64,000 nt of DNA, taken from NCBI RefSeq assembly GCF_950023065.1, contig NC_088678.1, forward strand, positions 32,850,580 to 32,914,579, written 5' to 3'. A program made the position numbers and the translations under genes. Of the stretch, positions 13,113 through 22,332 are shown piece after piece (the stretch's first letter is position 1; each line of letters opens with the position of its first letter). This DNA comes from Planococcus citri. Lineage: Eukaryota > Arthropoda > Insecta > Hemiptera > Pseudococcidae. The notes below the pieces were generated by a model. The model saw only the letters and a list, made by a program, of their open reading frames with translations, made no database searches and was not told the DNA's origin.

Positions 13113-13151
13113 ATGCTGCAAACAACGATGTCAAGCAGCGTGCTCAAAGAA
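13113..13151 (+). CDS. Candidate alternative first exon of copy D
   Basis: Thirteen codons starting with ATG and ending in AAA-GAA, directly followed by the consensus donor GTAAGT. It has the same length, phase and KE ending as the standard first exon 494 bp downstream (13607-13645), and could splice to exon 2 at 13723 in frame. A second, homologous candidate precedes copy E. It may give D a different cytoplasmic N-terminus under a separate promoter. No transcript evidence is available to me. Confidence 0.5.
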
Positions 13152-13441
13152 GTAAGTACAGTACCTACCTATCTGAAATAAACCAACACTTTTTCATTTA
13201 CAAACACTTCATAAACACGCAACATATAATTATAAAAATCTACATAAATATTTTCAATTCCTCGGTCCTCTATTATATTTTGGACACGTCCGTCTCTATC
13301 ATATCGTATGATGAAATCTCAAAATGAAATTTCATTTCTGAAGAAATTACTTTTTCACTGACCTACCCATTTTTTTGAGAGCCCGAATTCATCGTGTACA
13401 TGCTTAGTAGCAACATAAACAGAAGTACCTACTTTCAAAAT

Positions 13442-13450
13442 GATAAAATA
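13442..13450 (+). promoter_or_regulatory. Degenerate GATA box (GATAAAATA) upstream of copy D
   Basis: It lies 165 bp before the standard start codon of D, the same place as GATAAGATA in other copies, but with one substitution. The first WGATAA core is kept. Confidence 0.45.
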
Positions 13451-13475
13451 CTACTCGTATCAGCACTTACGGCAC

Positions 13476-13485
13476 TATATAAAAG
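13476..13485 (+). promoter_or_regulatory. TATA-like box of copy D
   Basis: TATATAAAAG about 26 bp downstream of the GATA-type box and about 121 bp before the start codon. A similar word, TATAAATAG, sits at the matching place before copy E. Confidence 0.45.
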
Positions 13486-13606
13486 TAACTACGTTACATG
13501 ATGAGTTCATACCTATTTTGAATGGATGTTTGGTGACATAGACACAAAACTCACGTATCACTTGCGTGCTTATTCATTGTGGAATTAAAATTTTGAAGGG
13601 AAAAAA

Positions 13607-15346
13607 ATGAAATTACCATTCCAGGTTTCTGGTGCAGTAAAAGAAGTGAGTGTAAATTAGATGTTGAAAAACTGAAGATATCATTTTATTATTGTGTTTT
13701 ATTTATATTTTAAACTTGCCAGGTGAGTTACACTCTCATTGTTTCTCAAGTTTTGTTGGCTGTTGGTTATGGAAGAGGATACGTTGCTTTTCTATTTCAT
13801 CAACTGGATCTTCCTGGTTCTCAGATCATTCTGGATGATGAACAAAAGTCTAGAATTGGTATTATTTTTTATTTATTTGTGATCGATACCTACTATTGCT
13901 TACCTATGTATTTATTTTATTTTATTTTTTAAAAATTTGAATAGCAAATTATATCTTTAATTTTTACCATACTTAGGTACCTATTTCTTGAATTACCGAA
14001 TTAAATTAATACTTACCTAACTTCTTTCGCATTTTGTACAGCTGGTTCAATAGGAATTTTATCTCCCTTTGGATGCATTCTATCTGGAACTTTGATGGAT
14101 ATTTTTGGTCGAAAATTATACTTTTTTGTTACCTTCATACCTCAAATAATTTCATGGGTCACTATCGCCTTGGCCAACAGCTACGATATGCTTTTGTATG
14201 GAATGATCATTCAAGGAATCAGTTTAGGTAATACAATTCACGAATTCGATTTCGTATTCAATATCAGAAATTTTGATGCTCTGAAAATTTCAATAATTTT
14301 CAGGAATGGGCTTCTCCACGAGCACTTACATATCAGAAATCGGATCAGCAACCTACAGAGGAGCACTGTTTGGAGGGCTGGCAGTATTTTACAGTTCAGG
14401 GGCGATGTTATGCAACATACTAATGTATTTCATTGCATGGAACCTCGTAGCTTGGATCTATGTTGGATTATCCGTATTCGGCATGTTTTCCACTCTACTC
14501 CTACTCGAATCTCCAATATGGCTTTATAATAAAGGAAGAAAAGAGGATGCTATCCGAGCACTGTGTTCACTTCGAGCCACAAATATCGACGGAGTCAAAA
14601 ATGAAATAGGAGATATGGAAAAGAACAACGTCGGTAAACCAAAAGCATCATTTGTTGGCACCATGAAGAATGTTCTGAAAGCTTGGAAACCGTTCCTGAT
14701 GGCTATAAGTTTACAACTACTGATGCAGCTGACAGGTTATACTGCACTATTTGGTTACCCAATTTTAATCTTTGATCGATTAAGATTACCTTTGAATAGC
14801 TCGAGGTTCACCCTCATGTATGCGATCGCTGGTGGCATAGGTGCTGTGTGTGCGCCTTTTCTTATGTTGAAGTTGAATCGTAGAACCCATTTATCGTCCA
14901 GTGCAGCTGTCATGGCTGTGTGTACTATTGCAGTGGGCGTCTATGAAGAAATTTTTTACCAAAGTGACGATAAACCGTTGTCTTTCATTGTGCCCGTGGC
15001 GTTTTATATATTCTCATTTTCTTGTAATGGGGGAGTATTGCTTATCGCGTATACGGTGGGCACCGAATTGTATCCGAGTGAAGTCAAAGGTGTCATTAAT
15101 GGAATTTTTGGTGCGGTGTATTACATCACATGGTCTGTTATTCTGAAAGTGTATCCTGCTTTACTGAACGCTGTGCATATAAAAATCATAATATGGTGCT
15201 ATACGGGGTGCTGTTTGGCAATAATACTGTTCAGTACTTTTATTTTACCCGAAACCAAAGGTAAAACTTTGAACGAGGTGCAGGAGCAGTATTTTCAAAA
15301 AAAGAAGAAGAAATGTGGAGATAAAATGCACGCAGTGATGGAGTAG
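13607..15346 (+). CDS. Tret1-like MFS sugar transporter (copy D)
   Basis: Exons 13607-13645, 13723-13858, 14042-14227 and 14304-15346, 1404 nt, 467 aa; introns are 77, 183 and 76 bp with GT-AG ends. It is a sugar-porter MFS protein with helix 1 in exon 2, FGRK in exon 3, YRGA at helix 4, LESPIWL in place of PESPxWL, QLTGY in helix 7, ELYPSEVKG before helix 11 and PETKG near the end, followed by a lysine-rich tail. The helix 10 GPGPIPW motif of glucose transporters is GVLLIAY here. Sister of E: they share a 76-bp stretch identical at DNA level (14555-14630). The start is the 13-codon exon also found in other copies; an alternative first exon lies upstream. The substrate is not deducible from sequence. 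Confidence 0.9.
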
Positions 15347-15975
15347 AGTAAGTTCAAAATTGATAGGTAGTCCTAGTATTTCAGGTTGACTCGATGGAAT
15401 AGGTGATTCAGTAAAGGGTATCCCCTCAGTTATTGGGGAAAAACATGTTTGACCATGGGAGCGCGTAGTTTGTCAAAAAAATGAGCACAATATCTTGTCA
15501 AAAAACAGTTTGTCTGACCTCAAAATCGAAATGAGTTACGAACAGATACCTAAGTAATAAGTATTACCATTTGAAAAATATTAAATAATATGATGAGTTC
15601 GCAAATTTTCTTTTCTGCATCAACATCGAACGCTAATAATTGTCTAAATTTGGTCCTCTAACAATAAAATTTGTTCATTTTGAGAGGTATACTTACTATA
15701 CTCATCTACTTGATCATTTTTTGAATTGTAACATTATTTTTTGAAATCTGTTCGTATATATATCTAGCCCTTTCAATTTGCAAGTTGGTTTGCAAAAAGT
15801 CATTCAAGGAGATTTTTCTAAATTTTAAAACTTTCATGTGCTGAATTTAATTTTTAGATTTTTGGTGAAATTTTAAAAATTCAAATTTGGGCCAAAAATA
15901 AGAAAAAAAAACAAAAAGCCAAATTAACATAAAAACCTGAAATTGGGTTTATAGATACCTAGACCTACTATGTTT

Positions 15976-16286
15976 TCGACTTCCCAAGTTGATTGGTGAT
16001 GGTTTAGAACCGTCCTGGAACCTCCAGCGGATTTTAAAATTCTCCACTTATCGAAAAAACGCTGTAAGAATAAGGTGAAAATGAAATTCAGCACCAATAA
16101 ACTCAGATTTAGGATATTTGCGACCCATTTGATCGATTTAAGCTCATGCTTTCAAAACCTTTTGTGATGGTTAAAATCCAAAGCTTTTTCTGGAGATCAT
16201 AGATTACCTATACTTTTGAAAAAAATCAAAATCCGCTTGAGGCTCCAGAATGATACGAAACCATCATCAATCGACTCGGGAGGTCG
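15976..16286. repeat. Inverted repeat of a dispersed family with GAGGCTCCAGAATG-like core
   Basis: The arm at 15976-16037 is the complement of 16228-16286 with scattered mismatches; a third unit at about 16511-16577 repeats the right arm. Related words (GGCTCCAGA and neighbouring GAAACCAT) recur at about 50320, 50440, 50760 and 51365, so this is a dispersed repeat. No coding capacity seen. Confidence 0.55.
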
Positions 16287-18068
16287 AAAGTAAAGTACAA
16301 ACTAAATTTCAGCGTGTTTGTTTAGTATACACATGGGCAAACAATCAATTTTTCTTCTTTTTTTTTCCAAAAAAATAATCGCTGAAGAAAATTTTGAATT
16401 TGAGCCGACACAAAAAGATTTTGAAAATATGGGACTAAAAATTGATAAAATGGGCCACGAAGATGATTTTATAGGTGCTGAATTTCATTTTCATCGGAAA
16501 CTGGAGAATCCGAAAATTCGCCAGAGGCTCCATAGTGTAATGATTCGAAACCATCACCAATCAACTCAGAGGTTCGAAAATAGGACACACACCAAATTTC
16601 AGCTTTCTAAGTCAATTTGATTACATTTTGATGTTTTTCTTTTATTTGACTCAAATTTTCAAAAAATCGAAAAACTATTTCAGCATCTGAAATATATTGA
16701 CTCGCAGAATATTTCAGGGTGCTCTTTCAATTCCCTTTTGTATGATTCAAAGTTTTGTCATCAACTTATGGACACCATCTTTGAATGTAGATACCTAATA
16801 CATACGTTCTTTTCTAAAATTTTAATTCCTCTAGTTCATGTACCTTCCATTTTTTCAAATATTATACAATTTGTTTTCAGACACGCATTATTAAATGGGA
16901 AAGAAGGCGGGTTATTGAAAATGAGCCACATTTTTTTTCAACGAACATTTTTCTGTACAAGGAAGATATACCAAATTACCGAAAATCTGATAATCAAAAA
17001 AAGGAATAGGCATTCGAACTCAGCGATCTCGAATTAGTGGAAATCGACATGTCACACTCCATTTTCATGATTTTTCGATTTTTTTTTTCAAATTGAAGAC
17101 TGAGAGGAGGCATTGAGTCTCCTGCCCAACAAATGAGTGAATATTCGAACTCAACACTTTTGAAAACCAAACGAACAACGCACACGGCATGTCATTTCAA
17201 TTTTTAAAAATTTTGATAACTTTTAAGGATGCCTACTGGTAAAAGTGAGGGAGGAAGTTCAGGGAGATCAAATCGAAAAAAATGGTCACTATTTGAATTA
17301 AGGCTCTTCAAATTGGTAGCAATCCATATTATGCGAAATTACTTTGAATTATTTTTTGAATTTTGCTTTATAAGAAATGCCTTAATATGCAACAAAAAGA
17401 TGTTGAAATTCCATTTCAAAAATTTTTTTTTCAAAAGTGAGTAAAAAAGTAGGTTTACAACGTGTTTTTTTAAAATTTTTCACCATTCAGATTTTACATA
17501 TATTGACCTAGAGTTGAGTTTTCACCTTGAAAGTGCAAAATTGAGGTTTTCAAATTTTAATAAATTATTTTTACATTAGGTACTTACCTACTTATCTATT
17601 TTAATTTCAAGTTTTTCTGGTTTCAAGATTTATGAGCCCTCAAAGTTTGGCAATTTTGCAAGAGATAGCAAATGTATGACGACTAAAGGTCCCTCCATCA
17701 ACCTCCGTAAGATTAGGATGGAAATTATGATGATTATTTGACTAAACGAACGTTGGATACCTACTCGTAAAAAAGTTGACGACATTTTTTTACTCTTTTC
17801 GCGAGAAAATTTTTTAATCTTTTCTCTTTTATTCACTTCAAAATATCAATTTGAACTGGGCAAGTAAATCAGCCCTGGTATGTACATATTATACGATTAC
17901 GTTTAACAATGGTACTCATTCATTCCCATGGATTTGCAATGATAAACTATACTACTTGTAATAATGTAATAACTTCTCACATCAACTCAAATCTTTCCAC
18001 TCAGATTATATTTTTAGAGCTGACGTAAAGTGATAACTGAATGATCTAAAAATTCGGATAGTTAAGCA

Positions 18069-18296
18069 ATTGAAGCATATCTACGTTTCCAAAACGCACT
18101 AAGTCCAAAAAAATATTGATAAGAAATTCATGGTACTCAGTACAATTTGGAAACGTAGAAATGGCCCAAATTGGCTGATTTTTTGATATGTTGTAGCCAA
18201 GACCCTTGGGCACAACATATCAAAAAATCAGCCATTTTGGATCGCAACTTTATGCTAGATATGGACTTAGTGCGTTTTGGAAACGTATGCTTCAAT
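18069..18296. mobile_element. Foldback (hairpin) MITE-like element
   Basis: Outer ends ATTGAAGCATA and TATGCTTCAAT pair; inside them ACGTTTCCAAAACGCACTAA is mirrored at about 18268-18285. The centre has a second strong palindrome, GGCTGATTTTTTGATATGTT against its complement. At 228 bp with no frame it looks like a miniature inverted-repeat transposable element of unknown family. Confidence 0.7.
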
Positions 18297-18947
18297 TCAA
18301 TTTAGTACAAAATTACAAAAAAAAAACACAAAACATAGGTATTAAGTAAGTACAACTTAATATGTATCTACCTAGACATGATTAATAAGCTCAATTCTGT
18401 ATTTGACGAACTTATCGAAAGGTAGTACTTCAAACATTCAATTTTACCAGCTCATAAAAAATAATTACGAGTGTTATTCAAATTTAATCTTCTCTATGCA
18501 ATTTAATAAATTTCGATTCAAGTCAACCGGTTGATAATTACTTAATTAGAGAAGGCGAGGGAGGGTAAAAAAATGGAACAAAAATTTGCACCGAAATTAG
18601 AGAGACAATAGACTTTTTCAAACACCCATTGGGACAATATTCAAAAATTTACCTCCAATTCTTCATCAATGATTCTAAAACTGCAAATTTACTCCAAGTA
18701 CGTAAATTTTAAATACCGAAGAAAACGACCAAAAACGATTATAACCTTGCTACGAAGATGTATAGTTCAAACATCTTGAACTTGGAATGAATTCAAAATG
18801 ACGTAATGATAATAATGTTGGCGCAACATCAACCGAAAACGTAGTCAGTTAATATAAAAAGTAGAAGATGAATGTGCTGTCGATATATAATCGTGAATTT
18901 TCCCCCCAATTACTATTCCTATTAATTGTGCTCCCGATCGAAAAGTC

Positions 18948-18977
18948 ATGCTAAGAACAACGAGCGTGGTTAAAGAA
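18948..18977 (+). CDS. Candidate alternative first exon of copy E
   Basis: Ten codons from ATG to AAA-GAA, followed by the consensus donor GTAAGT. The Val-x-Lys-Glu ending and phase-0 donor match the standard exon 1 of E at 19330-19368, so splicing to exon 2 at 19451 would keep the frame. It is homologous in position to the candidate before copy D. Expression is not shown. Confidence 0.5.
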
Positions 18978-19195
18978 GTAAGTACGAAGTATTTTTCTAT
19001 TTACAAACACAGGTGTGAATATTTTGTACACGTTGAAAGCCTTAATTTAAATCAACACAGAATTTCATTTTTGAGTCGCTTTATCAAGTATGATTTTTTT
19101 GGGAGGGAAAAGGGGAAAGACGGCTAAATTTTTCATAATTTGACTCGTGTTCATACTGGTATTATGAAATAGAGGTAAGTAGGATACTTCAAAAT

Positions 19196-19204
19196 GATAA
19201 GATA
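19196..19204 (+). promoter_or_regulatory. GATAAGATA box upstream of copy E
   Basis: Lies 134 bp before the standard start codon and 19 bp before a TATA-like word; the same motif recurs at comparable positions across the array. Confidence 0.6.
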
Positions 19205-19214
19205 TATCAACACA

Positions 19215-19223
19215 TATAAATAG
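19215..19223 (+). promoter_or_regulatory. TATA-like box of copy E
   Basis: TATAAATAG at 19215, about 115 bp before the start codon and just after the GATA box, matching the arrangement in copy D. Confidence 0.45.
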
Positions 19224-19329
19224 TAAACAGATTACCTGGTGAGCTCACACCTTTTATAAACTATACAGTGCTTAGTGGCATAAAAATTATCACACGCAAT
19301 GCTTTTTGTGGGAATTAAAATTTTAAAAA

Positions 19330-20979
19330 ATGAAATTTAAATTTCAAGTTTCTAGTGTGGTGAAAGAAGTGAGTGTAGTTACCTATTTATTAGTTTAGAT
19401 ATTGAAAAAATTCGCATCAGTAACCTTATTTCATTTCAACGTGCTTCTAGGTGAGTTATTCAATCATCGTGTACCAACTTTTGCTATCTATTGGATATGG
19501 AAGAGGATACATCGTGTTTTTATTTCGTCAGTTGGCTCTTCCTGGTTCTCAGATCATTCTCAATGATGAACAGAAATCTCGAATTGGTGCGTTATTCAAA
19601 TTCTATGTATCTAATAGGTACCTAAGTATACCAACCTACTCTTCAAATTGATTTTAATATTGTTCAAATTTTAAACAGCTGGCTCAATAGGAATCCTATC
19701 TCCATTAGGATGCATTCTATCTGGAACCCTGATGGATATGTTTGGCAGAAAATTATACTTTTTTGTTACATTCATACCTCAAATTATTTCATGGGTCATA
19801 ATCGCATTAGCGGACAGCTACGAAATGCTTTTATATGGAATGATCATTCAAGGAATAAATTTAGGTAGGTAATCAAACCTGGCATTTTAATACTCACATT
19901 ATCTCCATCAATCATCAAAATTTGCCTACTTTTCAGGAATGGCCTTTACTACGAGCACTTACATATCAGAAATTGCATCATCAACCCGCAGAGGTGCCCT
20001 TTTGGGAGGTCTGACGGTATCTTACAGTTCAGGAGCAATGTTATGTAACGTACTGATGTACTGTATTCCATGGAACGTCGTTGCTTGGATTTACGCCGGA
20101 TTATCTGTGTTTGGTATGCTTTCCATGTTGCTATTAGTCGAATCTCCTGTTTGGCTTTACAATAAAGGACGAAGAGAGATCGCTATTCGAGCACTGTGTT
20201 CACTTCGAGCCACAAATATCGACGGAGTCAAAAATGAAATAGGAGATATGGAAAAGAACAACGCTGGAAAACCTAAAGCATCGATTGTGGGCACCATGAA
20301 AAATCTTTTGAATGCTTGGAAACCATTTTCGATAGCTGTAAGTTTACAACTGTTGTTTCAACTGACAGGTTACACTGCTCTGTTTGGTTACACAATCGAT
20401 ATTTTTGATCGCTTAAAATTACCTTTGGACAGCTCAAGATTTACTATTGTATATGCAATCGCAGGTGTTATAGGTGCCGCGTGTGCACCTATTTTTATGT
20501 TTAAAATGAATCGTAGGACTCACCTCAGGTCTACTGCAGCCATTATGGCAATATGTACCATTTCGGTAGGCGTTTATGAAGAAATTTTTTATCATAGTGA
20601 CGATAAACCGTTTTCTTTCATTGTACCTGTAGCATTTTACATATTCTCTTTAGCCTGTAATGCAGGAGTACTTCCTATATCGTACACAGTGGGTACTGAA
20701 TTGTATCCCAGTGAAGTTAAAGGTATGGTGAATGGAATTTTTGGTGCGTTGTATTACATCACATGGTCCGTTATTCTGAAGGTATATCCTGCATTCCTGA
20801 ACACTGTGCATATAAAAATTATAATATGGTGTTATACGAGTTTCTGTCTGCTGATTATATTATTCGGTACTTTCATATTACCCGAAACCAAAGGTAAAAC
20901 TCTGAACGAAGTGCAAGAACAGTATTTTCAAAAAAAGAAGAAAAAATCTAAAAACGAAATGCACACAGTGATAGAGTAG
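19330..20979 (+). CDS. Tret1-like MFS sugar transporter (copy E)
   Basis: Exons 19330-19368, 19451-19586, 19679-19864 and 19937-20979, 1404 nt, 467 aa, same exon sizes as D; introns are compact (82, 92 and 72 bp). It is a sugar-porter MFS protein with FGRK in the loop 2-3, RRGA at helix 4, VESPVWL in place of PESPxWL, QLTGY in helix 7, ELYPSEVKG, PETKG and a lysine-rich tail. GVLPISY replaces the glucose-transporter GPGPIPW in helix 10. The last exon closely follows D, with a 76-bp identical stretch at 20188-20263. It has an alternative upstream first exon and a GATA plus TATA promoter arrangement. The gene looks intact. The substrate is unknown; trehalose or glucose uptake is only the family default. 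Confidence 0.9.
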
Positions 20980-22130
20980 AATAGGTAAGCTAGAAATATA
21001 TGTGTAAGTTAGGTAGGTGATCTTTCAAGTTCCTTTGATGACATTCGTAATTTAAATCTTTTGTCTTTTTTTTTGATAATTGTTTTAATGTTACCTATAA
21101 TTTCATGTTGCCTATTATTTTAAATAAGTACGTATTGTTACCTTTTTTTTCTATTACACGTTTGTTTTCTCGTTTGTTTTCATTAGTTAGATTAGGTATT
21201 AATTAATGATTTTCAATATTTCAGAAACTGAGAAGTAGGTATTACAAGATTTCTTCTCCACTTTTTTACGGAATGAGGGGGGAGATTGATGTGAACTAAC
21301 TAAAATGTAACGTAAAAAAATGCCATAATATAATTTAAGATTATTCAACTTGGTCCCTTCCATTGCAAAAAAGACGTAATTAATTTTCAAAAAAAAAAAA
21401 AAAAATCAAAAAAGCCAAGTTTTGAAGCAATATTTTAGGCAGAACTTCGAAAATTGAAATAATAATTCACGACGATGTTTCGCCCCCATAATTTTTGAAG
21501 GCATTAGCTCGCTTTCTGTTGTCTTTACACCATCGTTCTGATTTTAAAGACACACAGAAAAATGCTCAGCCTCGTGGGTGTCTCAGAGTTTGGGGGGAGA
21601 GATGCTTTAGATCCTCAAAGAGATGGAGTTTTTTTTTAAAAATAGTGGTTTTCGCTCAAACCTTTACCCAACTTGTTTTGGAAAACATGACCTACCTAAT
21701 TCCTTTTGGTAGTATTCGAGAATATTTCAACGACCTTCTCTAAAATGTATCTAATAATTGTGCATAGGAAAATTCTGATTTTTTACAGGTTTGTCAAAGC
21801 TCAGAAAAATTTCAAGAAATGAATCAAAATATTTTTATCTTCAATATGCCAGTCAAGAAGTAATTATTAATTTTGAATAGGTATGCGCAGTTTATCACTG
21901 CTTATCTAAATCACCCAAAGAGAATTACAATTGATTAAAATTTTATTTCGTTTAGATTCTATTTTCAGAACTGACACAATCAGTAGAGTGAGAAAAATGA
22001 AATTTAAAAAATGGGAAAATCGGAATAGATACCTTGCCTACCTAAAATCAACACTTTCTTTAATACCTAACTAATTACTTAATGAACAGTCCAGGTAGAT
22101 ATTTGGCCACTTATGCATTTGATATGATAT
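20980..22130. other. Intergenic spacer between copies E and F
   Basis: No recognisable gene. From about 21790 onward the sequence is duplicated at about 26880-27345, marking the left end of the promoter duplication shared by F and the orphan first exon. Confidence 0.55.
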
Positions 22131-22140
22131 GATAAGATAA
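22131..22140 (+). promoter_or_regulatory. GATAAGATAA box upstream of copy F
   Basis: It lies 202 bp before the start codon of F and is preceded by further GATAT words (GATATGATAT). Part of the promoter that is duplicated near 27135. Confidence 0.6.
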
Positions 22141-22311
22141 AATGTACCTATTCCATCTACTTACTCTAATCCGTATGTAGGTGAAAGCCAATTCTAATCA
22201 CTCGTAATACCTAATTAGCTACACGTTGGTGAATTGAACAAAAATTGCAATAAATTTGAATATTCGGTAACTTAAACGTACTTAAGTACGTCGTGTTGTT
22301 TGAAGATTATG

Positions 22312-22329
22312 ATGGCTGCTACGATTTAA
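22312..22329 (+). promoter_or_regulatory. Short upstream open reading frame before copy F
   Basis: A five-codon frame (MAATI, stop) ends three bases before the F start codon. The same frame with the same peptide is kept in the duplicated promoter at 27292-27309. Such a close upstream frame could lower or condition translation of F; that effect is inferred. Confidence 0.4.
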
Positions 22330-22332
22330 AAT

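Larger units (their letters stand above)
15347..18947. other. Intergenic spacer between copies D and E
   Basis: About 3.6 kb without a recognisable gene. It holds an inverted-repeat unit at 15976-16286 with a further related unit at about 16511-16577, and a hairpin-forming element at 18069-18296. The open frames around 16318-17444 run through low-complexity and repeat sequence and resemble no protein I know. Confidence 0.6.

Noticed and set aside
16318..17444. Several 70-100 codon frames between D and E
   Set aside because: They overlap dispersed repeats and have strongly skewed AT-rich composition with no recognisable motif.
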